Assembly (NCBI GenBank): GCA_964057225.1
Contig: OZ059900.1
Coordinates: 5,466,501 to 5,530,500 of the forward strand
Reading direction: 5' to 3'
DNA from: Auanema rhodensis
Lineage: Eukaryota > Nematoda > Chromadorea > Rhabditida > Rhabditidae
Length of the DNA stretch: 64,000 nt
Shown: positions 43,642 through 57,420 of the stretch, piece by piece
How the letters are laid out: each line of letters begins with the position of its first letter
Numbering within the stretch: position 1 is the stretch's first letter
Notes under the pieces: model-generated
Told to the model about the DNA's origin: nothing
Databases searched by the model: none
Seen by the model: the letters and a program-made list of their open reading frames with translations, nothing else
Position numbers and translations under genes: made by a program

Positions 43642-46600
43642 GTAGAAATTGTTACTCAGAACGAATCAATACATTCAACAATTGATTGAAGAATTGGTTG
43701 AATAAAGAAATAATAGCAGTTGAAGTAAAATATTATGAACAAATAAAAAAGCTTAAAGTAAATTACACTGTCTTCGATATTTGGGCTATGTTGAAAATAG
43801 AATATTATTTTGCCCAGAGTAATTTGGACCTCAATAAAGAGGTTGAGCACTGTAAATAAAGCTGTTATTCAAAATATATTTAAGTTTTCGAATTATTAAT
43901 AAATATGTTCATCAAATGAACAATACAAAATGAAAAAGAGAACAATTAACAGATTTGGAGTAAAATATGTTTTTATATCAGTAAACAAAATTTAATCATG
44001 TTCATTGCAATAGAATGCTACAAATCAATAAAATATGTATCATATAATTTTTTCAACAATTCAATAATTAATTTATATTATTGATATGAAGTGCATTAAA
44101 TTGCAATAAAAAATAAAAAATGTAAGAAAAGGAATGAGAAAGAATTTCAAACGATGTGCGGAGAAATAAACGTAAAACAAAGTTCTGAGAATTGAAGAAG
44201 AAGATCGATAAATGTTTACTCACTTAATATTTTATTGAATAAACTTATTGTTTTAAAACTTAAAGGAAATACTTTTAAATGAAAAAACCTTAAAATTCTC
44301 CAAATAGAAATAACAAGTAATGCTGAATGATATCTTAAATTCATATAAATGTAAACGAACAAAAAAGAATATTTTGTTTCACTTCGTTCTTTAGCAATCT
44401 TTAGACCGTTTTATATTTGCAGCACTCAGTTTTACGCGTCTGTCCAGTTGTGCACAAAATCGTTTTAGCTGCGAAAAGATCAAATAATTGTAAAGTTTCG
44501 TACAACTTGATGCAAGATATTTTTAGAAAAAAATATAATATATTTGAGGAAAAAAAGTCTTAAAATCTTTGGTAACAATTGTTGTAGTCGGAATTCAGAG
44601 AAATACAACAATCAATAATTTCAAATTGTGAATTTTAATACAAAAATTAAAAAATTGCAGTTATCTCATGTAGGTATTTCAGAAAGATGAATAGAAAAAT
44701 CAATTAGTCTGCTCGTGGCCTGTGAAGAGCAGACTTGTCTTCTTTTTCAATTTTTCGAAAAATTTCCTGCATTGAAGAACAAAGCAAACATCTTAACTAA
44801 ATCAAGCAGAAAATGTTTCAAACTTAACAGAATGTTAAAGATTTATAAACTATAGGGAATAGGAGAACAACAAAAGTCTAAACTAAGTACTCATTTCATA
44901 GGCTGAAAAATAAATTTAAAATTTTATCATCTAATATGAGATTGAAATTAATGCTCAACTTTCATCAGAGTGTAGAAATGGGCTTTTTTTAATTGTGTTA
45001 TATGTTCACTATTAAGAAAAATACAAAGAAACTTATATTATTTATTAACGTTTTCATTACGTAAACTGAAAACTGAGCTATGTAGAGCTTGAAAAAAAAT
45101 CTGTTATAATTTTTTTCGAATTCAGTTAATGAAGCATAGTATATTGAAAACTTCTATTAACATTTTTGCCACTGTGTTTAATTTCGTTGTTCATTCATAA
45201 GTCAAATCAAAACCAATGATCGAATTCAAGTATATATTGATTTTGATTATGATATAATTAATCGATTGTATTTATATTATAGGAGGTACGTTATATGTGA
45301 GTGTGTTTTGTTTATGTTTTATCAAATTTATCGTTCACATTGCCCAACTTATAAATAAAACGTTTAGATAACAATTACTTTATTAATGTTAATGTATATA
45401 AGAAATAAAATAATAATATATACTACTATATACAGCATATAATTCATTAGCTTACACAAAAAAATCACCAACTATCGAAAACTATCTTCAATTGTAAATG
45501 AGAATAGGAGAGAAATGGAATAAATGTTATATAATGCATCTGGGATTGTGCCTCGTGATGATCGGCCTCGTGATGTTATAAGGAGAAATTTTATGTCAGT
45601 CTGTAATCTCTAGTTATAGCATACTATTTTCTCTACATCTCTAGTAAGCTGTTCTCTCTGTTCTATAATTATCTCTGCCGTCCAACTCACATGACCAACG
45701 GCAAAACGCCGTATCTGACATTGCGTGTGTATGTTTCTACACGAGTATGTCTCTGCTATACTTTTTGTGCTGATATAACAAATTGGTCTCAAATATTTGG
45801 TGACCGTTTGAAAATTAATAGTATTATTCTTGATTTCGTGAATCTTTTGTACATCTTTTTTTTCACAAAAAAATATTTTTTTATTCTTATTCAATCATGT
45901 ACATGCATTCTGAAAGCTTAAAAAATAAAATATAAGCGATGTGTGTTACTTATCGGGGCATATATGCATGTACTACGTATACAATACATAGCGTCAAGTA
46001 TGATATGTTCGCTCTGCTAAAGCAGCAGCTGTTCCCCTTGACCTCATACGACACCTGGTACATCCAGGCTGCGTTCAATGTCTTTCGCTCTCATCTCTTC
46101 CTTGTTTTGGACTCTAGGCGCTTACTATGTCACGGGACACATTCAATATTTTCCTCTATGACCCTCTCGCATTGTCTGTCTCTAAATCACGTCTGCTTCC
46201 TTACAATCGCGATAGGAAAGAACGATCCTGATGCTTGATGTATCTTTGATTTTTGAGTGTCGTTCGGTAGATCTGATTTTATTTTTATTTATCTAGTTTT
46301 TTAATGATGGAGAATATATTCAATGAATTATTTTTAAAATTATACATTTCTATTTTTTTTTTATTTTTCATCATTTTGTGAAATTCGAAAAACTCACAAT
46401 ACTCATTACTACTTCCACAAGTTATAACAAATTCTCATAAATGTTAACTAGGTATATGTTATGAGCATTTTTAGCAGAAAATGCCTTGAAACGATATTCT
46501 GAAAATATTTAAAGATCTACTTTATTGATAGCATCTACTTTATTGATTTTTTGAGTTGGGTACTTCATATGATGCACATGACATATGTGGCGCTATATAC

Positions 46601-47089
46601 AGCTTAGCATTGATATTTTGTTCGGACTAACGACATAGTTTGCTTTCATCCCACTTTGCAGACACACCACAAAAGCAAACATTTTGTGTTGTTTAACCTT
46701 TCAACTGGCTAGTAAATTTTGTCTTTTTTGGGATTACATACTGTGTAGTACGGTAAACAAAATTTATTTGAAAACTTAATTGTACATGTAGAGTTTGGTT
46801 AAAGTAACATAACTTTTTGTTTGTAGTTTAACCTGTCACTACAATTATGAATAAAGTGTTTGCATCTCCAAAACAACTTGTTCAGTCCTACCAACCATTC
46901 ATTCAAAGCAATATATTTTATCATATAAAGGATTTGTAGTAGTCTATCTGCAAACATCTTGTTATCCATTTGTAATAAGGAACTTGAACTTGAACTTTTG
47001 AAAGAAATGCTAAATTGTTTACTTGTTATTATCTTAATAACAATGCATAATAAAGAAGTGAAACATTTTCTGAAGTTATATGTTATAGG
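43642..47089. other. Long intergenic region with one GC-richer patch
   Basis: No supported gene in 3.4 kb. At about 45,540-46,250 base composition is clearly less AT-rich than around it, with the direct repeat CCTCGTGATG near 45,551 and a 99-codon ATG frame from 45,939 that looks like no known protein. The rest is AT-rich without visible structure. Confidence 0.45.
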
Positions 47090-47995
47090 ATGTCGTTCTT
47101 TGATTTTCAAAAACCGAAAATGATTGATGTGAAAAAACGCCTTGGTATTTTGGAAAAACCAAGTATGGAAGATGGTACACTTCAAGATACAGCACCAGGT
47201 GAGCAAATTGAAGCTTTTAAACAAATTGTAGTTGAACACAGAATTTTTCAAAATTCGAACTATTTAAGGATCCTCAGCAGAATCATGGGTTGAGCTAGCT
47301 CCAAGTCGTAACAGTCTCTGCTCGTCAATTGAAGCTTGCGCTTTAGAAGAAAAAATGGAAAAAGATTCACGCTTAAGGTAATAAAAAAACAAAGCAGTTT
47401 AGATTAAAAAAAAATAAAAACATCCAGGAATCAGTTTTTAATTTATTTTGTTTGTTGTTTATGATGGTTCAGCAAGAAGTTAACAAAATATTATTGTTTT
47501 AGCCCAGTGTCAACGCAATCACCTATGGTAGAATTCGATAGTCTAGAACAAGTCAAATACAAGCTTATCCAAGATATGCTTCCACCTGGCAAACACACAG
47601 ATTGGATTTGGGATTGGAGCTCTCGTCCAGAAATTTTGCCTCCAAAGTATGAACAAATATATATAAATATCAATAATTACTAAAACTTAGATCTCACCGA
47701 CTTCGCCAATACGGTTCCAATTTGACAACACCCCCCAATTCACCGGAACCCGATTTTCCCGGAATAATTGCATATGAAAATAATAAGCCTATTTGTTCAT
47801 TCAGGCTTGTTGTAGGATTTATCGTATCAAACATTGTCACATTTGTTATTGGAGCAACTATCGGGTCAGTACCACTCTTACAAACCAAATATTCAGTTGA
47901 ATAAATGAAACTTTCAAAAAAAAATTTTTTTTTCTTTAAAACTTTTTTTCAGATTTGTTGTATGCAAGAAAATTATAAAACAGAAGCAAATTTAA
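47090..47995 (+). CDS. dct-1: BNIP3-family mitophagy receptor (DCT-1-like)
   Basis: An outer-mitochondrial-membrane receptor that recruits ATG8/LC3-type proteins during mitophagy. Five exons, all in phase: 47090-47198, 47269-47377, 47503-47646, 47691-47864 and 47953-47995; 192 residues. The LC3-interacting motif is W43-V-E-L46 in ESWVELAPS. The family signature [16 protein letters not shown] spans residues 106-121. A single C-terminal membrane span (about 160-182) has S167-N168 and G175-x3-G179. These positions align with the Ser-His and Gly zipper of the vertebrate BNIP3 dimer, with Asn replacing His. The basic C-terminal tail is KKIIKQKQ. The acceptor-like TTATAG one base before the ATG suggests trans-splicing. 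The symbol follows the C. elegans orthologue. Confidence 0.93.
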
Positions 47996-49329
47996 TTTTC
48001 AAGGATATCTGATCCCGGAGAAGCCGATCATAATTCATAACAATTAGCGATCTACAAATGTGCTTCATTGTAAAAAAAATCAGCTTCCAGCTATCATATG
48101 TATATAAGCTTACTAAAAAACGAAAAAAAAAACTGTTTTCTTGCACTTCTCTTTCCTTCTTATTTAATTTTATTTGTTTTTTCCCAAACGTTTAAGATTT
48201 TTTCAAAATTTTAACTTTGGGCTCTTACTTTGAATTTCCTTACATCTCAGTTGCATTCATGTTTTTCCAACTATCTTTTGCATTCTTTGTTGTCAATCAC
48301 TTCAATCTTCATTCTGAACATACTTTCAGCTTTCCAGTTTATAGTCTCAATATTCATTTATACTTATACACATAATGCACACAAACTGCTGACCTGTGTA
48401 TGCATCTCCACCTATGTACATATATGCATGCATATGCAAACCTTTGCTATGTATAAAAATAATAATACAATTACGTCTTATCTTACTCTTGTTGTTCATT
48501 TTTTATAATTTGATCTGCAGGAAACACAGCATGACTTTGTTAGAGAGCTGTGTAACTTAAAAGTTAAGATGTAAAATCTAGTAAAATATATTCCAATGCG
48601 AAATGATAATTAACTACTTTTATTTATTTGTTTTGAACAATACACTATTTATTTGTATATATAAACAAAAGCATTGAAACAATAAAATTTTAAGTTTTTC
48701 ATACAATTTATTCACTCTCGTTGGCGTGTACTTCTTTATGACAGTTAATATTATAATAACTCAATTTACATGAACGAAAAATTCTTATTTCAATGATATA
48801 CTCATTTTAAATATAATTGTGTGCAGAAACAATAAATGTAATACATTTGTGGTATATTGCGATAAAATACTTCTACAAGTGGAACAATAATACTTTTAAA
48901 TTCAGCAGTATTGCAAGTTAGTTTTAATGAAAAACTGAAACAAAATAATCAAAAATAGTCGGCAATTAAGACATATGGCAAAATTCAGCCCTCAGAAAGA
49001 GTTGTGAATAGAATAAACTTAATAGAAGTTCGTAAAATTGAATCAACAAGATGTCAAAATAATTATAGATTCAAATATATTAAAATTAACGCCGTTTTTT
49101 AACGGCTTTTAGAGATATTAATATTATCGCAAGGTTTAGGCTATAACAAAACTATTGTTATATCATCGTAGTAATATATGACATTAAAAGGGCTTCGAAA
49201 CAATGTGAACATTATATCAAGCTATCTATGAAGACAAAATATACCTTAAACAGATACACAAATTGTGAATAAATATTTTGCATATTTTATGGATAAGATT
49301 TGGAAGCTAGTATAAATTCTGAAAAAGCG
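47996..49329. other. Convergent intergenic region; no gene seen
   Basis: Holds the 3' ends of BNIP3 (+) and sem-5 (-). AT-rich with many AATAAA-like words. A purine-pyrimidine alternating patch (ATATGCATGCATATGC) lies near 48,421. No supportable exon. Confidence 0.5.
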
Positions 49330-50243
<914 letters not shown>

Positions 50244-51526
50244 TCTGTAAAAGAATGTTTTTTTAAACAAAATAAATGAATATTGATCATTATATCAAGA
50301 AATGTATCCGACAAGTAGTTTGAAAGCGATAAATGCGTTCCTGTCAACTCATGCACATAATTCCTATTTCTTATGTATAAACATCGATGACTCATTTTAA
50401 GTAGAAAATCAGATTTCAAAAAGTAGTTTAAAACAATGAAACAATCATAAAATAAAAAAGATGAAGTATTTTAAATATTAATTATAGTGAAGACAGTATA
50501 GATTTGTCTTATGCATACTTTTATTCGACGTTCGCCGAATGAAAAATATGAAAACTATTGGGCAAAATGCCAAGTGAGTACTTAAAGACAATTTTGTAGT
50601 AATTTAGAAAGCCAATAGTTAGAAGTAATATTAAAGTTAGCTAACACAAGCGATTTAAAAAATGCCGTACAGTGATTTATTCGCCAGTATGTGTTTAACA
50701 AATCGATAATACTATGAGCTTTGTTGCTAAACAGAGTGCAAACGAATGTAGTGACACTAAGCAATCTACATGCGATTGAATAGGGCGACGCGCTGTCGTT
50801 ATCTAGTACTATTGATTGTTTGCCTTTTGAGGGCCCTTAACATTTTTCAGAATTACATTTATCGCTTTAATATTACTTCATGATTACTATGATATAAACT
50901 TCAAATAAAAAATATTACTAATATATTAAACATACATAAAGAGTAAAATTTGAAAAAAATTAAATTAGTAATATGTTTAACTAAATAAAATTCAAAATTC
51001 TACAAGATATGGTATCGCTTCTGATTATTATAAACTAGGTAAATGTACAAATATGCGTACGTCAAAACTGTGACTCACCCATACATTATGAAGTCATAAC
51101 TTAAAGTTTGTTTGAATAAAAGATAAATAGGATATGAACTTAGAAATAAACTAATAAATACATAATTTTTAAATTGAACCTGCTTCACTAGACACAGAGC
51201 ATTTTACTATTTATACAGCTATTACAGAGGGGTATAAGATTACTATTGTAATTAATATTTTATGAGATTATAGCTACAGAGCGCCAGATGTTTATGTAGA
51301 GATTATACACTAAACACAATCATATGTTCCTTTTCAGCAATAAATATTCTCATTGAAAACTTATTAAATATCTAACTAACTTTATTCTATCAACATATAT
51401 ATGGTACGCAATTTGGTAGTATGATTCTATGTATATATTAATTTGAAACTAAACTATTGTGTTAAAATGAACCAAAATATTTTCTTTTCTACTTTTTGTT
51501 TGTCACTTTTTTTTGCATTTTTCTTC
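50244..51526. other. Intergenic; no gene seen
   Basis: Contains the sem-5 upstream region and the 3' flank of the histidine-rich gene. AT-rich. No supportable exon. Confidence 0.5.
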
Positions 51527-54500
51527 TTATGCCAGCAAGTCAACCATGGGTGGTGGACAATGTGGTTTATCGGCCTCAAGTTGTTTCCAAAGCAAAGCAG
51601 CTTTTCTTTCAGCAATAGATCCAATATGAATAACCGAAAGATTCTAAATATAGTTTTAATTAAATTCAAAGGAATAGTTAATACTTCATCTTCATCGTCA
51701 TTTTCCGCAATTACTTCAGTATCTTGTTTAATCTGAAAATAGAAATTCTTTACTTTTTATCGATTAAATTGTTCAACTTCTTTGCTAGGAATGATTAATG
51801 ATGGGGAATATGTATATGTAGATGAGCGGCTCGATTTCTGAAAAATTAAGCTTCATATTTACTTCCTTTATAATCAATACTTCTTGTCCAGTGATGGTTG
51901 TTGCTCTGGAAATTTTACTTTCCGTCAAGCACTGCTCGCAGGTATAAAGATTTGCAGTAGGCAGGACAACTGAGTCTACAGAATGTTTTTGTTCAACTAC
52001 CGGATGATATATATCCCTCTTCGAGGATGTAGTAGATATGCTTCTAATTGATCTAGGAGCAGCCACAACAATTGGAGAAGTAGGAGGAGTGAAATCCTTG
52101 TGACCCCATTCGTTTATGAATTGTCGAACATTCTTGACAACACGAACGGATTCAAACTTGTCTTAAAATTCATCGAATTGTACTAGTTAATAAACAATAT
52201 AATGCAAACTATTGTTGTTGGGAGTCGATCGAATTTGTGGAACTGAAGCCACGGCAATTGGGTACGGTTTTTGAACATCCTCTTGAGAATTTACTTCCTT
52301 ATCATTTGTTATTTTTGAAATGCCTCCACCGTATCTACTCAAAAGCTGAGAAACAGGCTGTTGGTGTTCAAATTCGACATCCTGAATCATAAACACTTGT
52401 TATATAGACTAGAAAAAAACTAACACTTTCGAATGGTTCTATAATTTGATTGCTTTCGTGGTGGTCCTTTGGCTGATGATGAACCTCATGATCATGAGAA
52501 TGATGTTCTCTGTGCACATGATGAACATTGCTATCTTGATGTTTTCCGTGCTCCTGATGAGCATGCTGATCATGAAGATGATGTTCTCTATGCACATTTG
52601 TATGACGATCAAGGTGCTCCACATGTTCTTTTTTAGAACGATCGTTATTATATTGATGATGTCTCATGTGTTTATGGCAAGGTTGATAATTATAGTGTTG
52701 TTGACGATGATGATCATGGTGATGATGATGATGTTCCATGTGTTCATGATGAGCACGGTGATCAAGGTGATGATGGTGTTCCATGTGTTCATGATGAGCA
52801 TGGTGATCATGGTGATGATGATGCTCCTTATGTTCATGATGAGCATGGTGATCATGGTGATGATGATGCTCCTTATGTTCATTATGAGCATGGTGATCAT
52901 GGTGATGATGATGCTCCTTATGTTCATGATGAGCATGGTGATCATGATGATGATGCTCCATATGTTCATTATGAGCATGACTATTATGATGATGATGTTT
53001 GATGTGTTCATGATCGGCGTGGTAGTTATGGTGAGGATGACGGTCAATGTGTTTATGATCTACGTGGAGATCATGGTGATGATGATGTTTGTTATGATCA
53101 TGGCTTGGTTGAATTTCATGCTCATTGTTTTGTACATGTTGATGTTGATTGTTAATGGCATGATCTTGAGGAATACGATGAATAACAACGTTGGTAGCTT
53201 CAGGATGATGATAAAGCTAAATTTTGAATCTTAAAGAAGTCAATGTAACAAAACGTCAAATTACAATTTCAGCTTGTCGATTGATACCCATGGCCTTTCC
53301 ATTTTCAAAACGAGAAAGGAGAGATTTCACAGCTAAAATATTTGTTTCAAAATAATTTGAAAAAATGTTTTTAATAAATTTGATGCAAATAATTTACATG
53401 GTCTGTTGACGTAATCCAGTTCGGAATCGTCATGAGATGTAATACACTGATGATCATTTTGTGGTGATGCTTTAAGCGTACTAACGGAACTACTTCTGCT
53501 TTTGCAATTCTGTGAAACATAATTTTATGAAGATAACGCCAATTATAACTTACACTAACAGTTGAATCTTTACTACATATTGATTTAGAACGATTGCAAC
53601 ATGAAGACTGATGTCTAGATGAAGTCTTAGAAGCCGAAGAAATTGTAGAAGACTTTCCACTGATTGGGGCTTGCTGCAATGGTGGTGGAGCTACATGTGC
53701 AGGACGGGGATCATCACGAATGTGTGGCCCATGGCTAATAGGAATAATATTTCTACTAAAAAAATGTAAAAAAAATTAAAAATAATTATGTATTTTGTTA
53801 CATTTCATGATATTCGAATTCAAGTTGTGGGAAATCATGTTTGTGTTGTACCACATTCCCTATTTCCTGATGATCAATTGGAGTATAACTTATTTTAATC
53901 TAAAAGAACAAACCTCTGTATTTTGATCTGATTGTATATCGTATTCAACAACGTTCTGAGGTTGTATAACAGGTACAACTTCCACATGGTGTTTATGGGT
54001 AGATGAGGAATTGACAGAAGAACTGACAGCTGAATGTGTATGATGAACTATTTCCTTTTCCTGAACTTTGTTTGTTTCTACAACATATAATACTTATAAA
54101 ATCTACCTCAGCAACTGACAACGAATCAAAAGCAAAACTTTTCATCTTGACAACAATATCAGAAGCATGATGTTCAATTTCAACGGAATAATTTTGCCAT
54201 TGCTAATAATTAAATTTTATAATTGAAAAAAGAGCAGAAAGAGAAACCTCATCATCGGTAGTTAGTGGATAACTTCTTCCTATGATTGTGTCATCAGAAT
54301 CGGAATCACTGAAGCATAACTTCATCAGAATTAATCAAAATAGGACAGACCTCTCTGCCTTCTCATGATGGTGATTCTTTCCGGAATGATGAGAACTAAC
54401 TGATCCATTGTTATTATGACAGTTAGTCTCTTCATGAGTAGAATTCACCTCAACATTAACTGGAGAATCATACTGAAATCAGCAATAAATACATATATTC

Positions 54501-55844
54501 ACATATATTTTTTGCAAATTTACATGAACACTTTTCTGAGAAACACTCGAATGCACTGAAATCGAAGAAGCTTTTGAAAGTGCTGTTACCGAAGAAATCT
54601 AAAGTTTTGAACATAATTTGTTATATCGTTTGCTTTGAATACCTCGGAGACATCGTCATCGTGATGAAAAACTTTCTGAAATAAATATATAAGAAATTTT
54701 CATTTTGCGAAAAATTCATTATCTGTACTTGAATAATTGCTTCGTTTTAGAAATAGATTTGATAAATTTTCAATACGAATACCCTTTTTAGCAAACAAAA
54801 TGTCAGTAATCTATCGTGATAAGATGTGCCACGTATAGAAAAAATTTTATCAACTTAAACTCTAACCTTTTTTACAGTTCCGTATATGAGAAACTGTAAA
54901 TGACTATTTTCAGGCATTTTTGATTATAAAAACTTAAGTATAAGGAATGGATTACTGTTTTTCAAGAATTTTCATGTGAAATATGTTAACAATTTGTCTT
55001 TACCCTGTTTTCAAAATGTTTCACCTTTTATTCAATGTTATCATCGCATGTATTCTGTTTACTCTTATCAGTAAATTTGTCAAAGCGGATAGAGAACAAA
55101 ATATCATTAGAATATGAGAGAGATTAGTGACTAATGATTCAAAATAAAAGAGCAATTTGCAATCTTTGCTTTTCTGCCTCAAAAGATCATTTGAAAATAC
55201 ACAGCAAACTTATATTAAACTTACTTCTTCAATATAAGTTTTAGGCACATCAGCAAACTCTTCGTGTTTAAGAACGTACAAATTTGGGCCAACCTTCAAA
55301 TACAAATTTCATTTTACTACTCTGTTGAATAGAATGAAGCACTGAGTAGTATAAAAAAAACTAATTTCAAAAAGTAAATAAATCCTGTTGCTTTGCATAT
55401 TTTTCAAATTCTATTCAGCTCATTCAAACTTAAAAAATTACCTGATGACTTTCGAAATGATTATCGCCATTCTCAGCTGGAGGTTCTGAGTACAGAACTC
55501 CATGCCCAACATGATGTTCATGTTCAACATGCTGCTCAATATCATGGCCAAAGTGCTCACTCAAGGCTTCTTGCGTTGTGGGCTTGTCGAGAGCAATAAT
55601 CTCACTTGCAGAAATAACCTCATGATTGTAATGTTTGTGCTGCTCCTCTGGAACAGACTCATAGTAATGAACCAAGAGGTTAGTGGGTTCCGTGTTTTTT
55701 ACAGTACCCTCATTATGAGATGTTATTTTTATTGGATCAGCAAGAGGAACGCCGGCAAAAACCAAATCTAATAAACCTATAATGAAATACAGTTAATTTG
55801 TGAAAAAATGTATGAAGAATGGTACTTGTGTCGTCTTGCGTCAT
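51527..55844 (-). CDS. Histidine-rich 974-aa protein, 19 exons
   Basis: Exons in transcript order: 55844-55826, 55776-55442, 55293-55225, 54675-54643, 54598-54524, 54472-54351, 54308-54248, 54202-54107, 54060-53914, 53899-53802, 53755-53554, 53509-53398, 53332-53265, 53216-52425, 52381-52210, 52161-51863, 51837-51778, 51732-51685, 51643-51527. All phases agree. Exon 14 (residues 480-743) is a His/Asp/Glu tract of imperfect repeats of about 14 residues (HHHHDHHAHHEHKE), likely metal-binding or pH-sensitive. Two related motifs flank it: KSLLSRFENG (459-468) and SQLLSRYGGG (754-763). The C-terminal part has VRQFINEWG, a CEQC pair and a conserved-looking end (SIAERKAALLWKQLE). A cytoskeletal or scaffold role is possible from the LLSRF motifs, but I cannot name the family. 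No signal peptide is seen. Confidence 0.8.
52650..52985 (-). repeat. 42-45 bp coding minisatellite in the histidine-rich exon
   Basis: Within exon 14, units reading (on +) GATCATGGTGATGATGATGC, then TCC(T/A)(T/A)ATGTTCATGATGAGCAT, repeat about six to seven times between roughly 52,700 and 52,980. The frame is kept in every copy, encoding HH-H/HDHHAH-H/NEH. The antisense strand stays open and would be Met-rich. Confidence 0.8.
54700..54917 (-). CDS. Possible small gene nested in an intron, 53 aa
   Basis: Two exons in transcript order, 54917-54867 and 54810-54700, with donor AAG|GTTAGAG and acceptor CACGATAG. They join in phase from an ATG to a TGA. The product is hydrophobic/basic with no recognised domain. 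It lies within the 549-nt third intron (54676-55224) of the histidine-rich gene, on the same strand. It could instead be an alternative first-exon set for that gene, but the phase to exon 4 does not fit. Weak evidence. Confidence 0.25.
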
Positions 55845-57420
55845 GGTGAAAAGCAAGAACTCGAAACTCCGTAGCTAAACATATTTGAAAAATTAGAAAT
55901 ATTATAAAAGAGAAAGTATAAGAAAAAGGCATGAGAAAAAATGTGACAAAGAAATGATTGGCTGAGTGACTCGAATACTATAGCGTCTTCTAAGAGTGTG
56001 GCATGTGCTGAATAAATGATAAATGAATGTCTATAATTGACGTTCACCATTTTCTCTTGGCCGATAAAGCTGGCTGATAAGAAATGTTGTAGCACAAAAA
56101 GCTCACATGATGAAACGCATCTTGATACGAACTGAGGAGAGTTAGCATGATGTAGCATATAGGTGAAAGAGTAATTCGAAGATTACTATTAATTATTTAT
56201 TCGAATCCAATCACAATAATATTATGTAACTAAACAACATAGGATATTTCTTTTTGCATTGTTCATCGAAACTGAAAAAAGCATGACATTCTTATGAAAA
56301 TGATACATATTCGTGAAAAAAAAAACAAATTTAAATCATATGTGTTTTTTTCCTTATCATTTCAGATCTGAATTTCAATCGCCTGTTATAAGAAGTTACT
56401 TTTTACGTTTGATTTTTTTCGTTATCATTTGCACTGATCGAACTATAAAAATACTGATAATTAAACTTTTTGAATCTCCCAATGACTTACTGCAATCGTT
56501 ACATATGTATCCAAAGTAATTTATACGTCTTCAAACATGTTTATTATTGTTTATTAACAACTTATATTATTATTATCATTTTGTAACAACCTATTCTTAT
56601 TTCCAGATACGATGTGTGAATAAAATACTTTTTTCATCAAAAGTTATGATTATATTGTTCAGAAAATTAGCTTTCAAAAAAAAACAGTTTCACCCTCAGT
56701 TTTTGGCTTTATACTAAACTGAATCAATAGATAAATTTTGCCCAAGAAGATGAGAAACGACGCAAATCCTAGATCAAAACATTAAAGTAAATGTTCGCAT
56801 TAAGACAATCGAAAGATCGAAACAATGACGATATGTGCTCTAAATGCTTTTCATCAAGTTTAGTCATAATGCAATCTGCTTTGCCTTTATTTATCCATAT
56901 TGTTTATCACTCTAACTTTACATTCCTAATTAAAAAGTATCATGAACAAATATCAGAAGTATTTTGTGCTTTTTTCACAATTTTTTTAACAATGGAACAA
57001 TTCGAACTAGCATTGTCATGAAATATTCCAAAAAAAGGAGTTCATATACTTTTAGAGTTCATATATCTTCTTAATTCATATAAGACTTACGCAAGCCAAA
57101 TTGTAAACCAGGAATTATTGAAATGATTAATTCACTTCAGAGACAAAATTTGATAATGCTAGTTTCAATTGTTCTACTGTAAACTTACTTTAACTGTTAC
57201 CAATTTACTTATACTTATTATCTGTATATTTCAATGTATACTGCCATCTGTACATTGATTTCCACGGTTTTTCAAATCTAAAAAAACACATTCAACATTT
57301 AATCAAAAGACATACAATTTCCTTATCTATATTTCCATCTTTTTTTGTAAATATTAAGATATTTTTTAAACACATAGGCACAGATAAGTCAAATCATCGA
57401 TAAACTTGGCAGATATTGCA
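55845..57420. other. Intergenic; no gene supported
   Basis: Divergent spacer between the histidine-rich gene (-) and the 576-aa gene (+). A 76-codon ATG frame at 56791-57021 is the only notable one. It has no splice context and no recognisable motif. Confidence 0.45.

Noticed and set aside
45939-46238. 99-codon ORF in the GC-richer island
   Set aside because: No domain, no convincing splice neighbours, and overlapping frames are also open. Kept only as a compositional anomaly.
52446-53234. 262-codon Met-rich ORF on the + strand
   Set aside because: Antisense shadow of the histidine-rich coding repeat; His codons read as Met/Val on the opposite strand. It has no supporting splice or motif evidence.
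56791-57021. 76-codon ATG ORF
   Set aside because: No recognisable motif, no splice context and an AT-rich surrounding. Could be chance.
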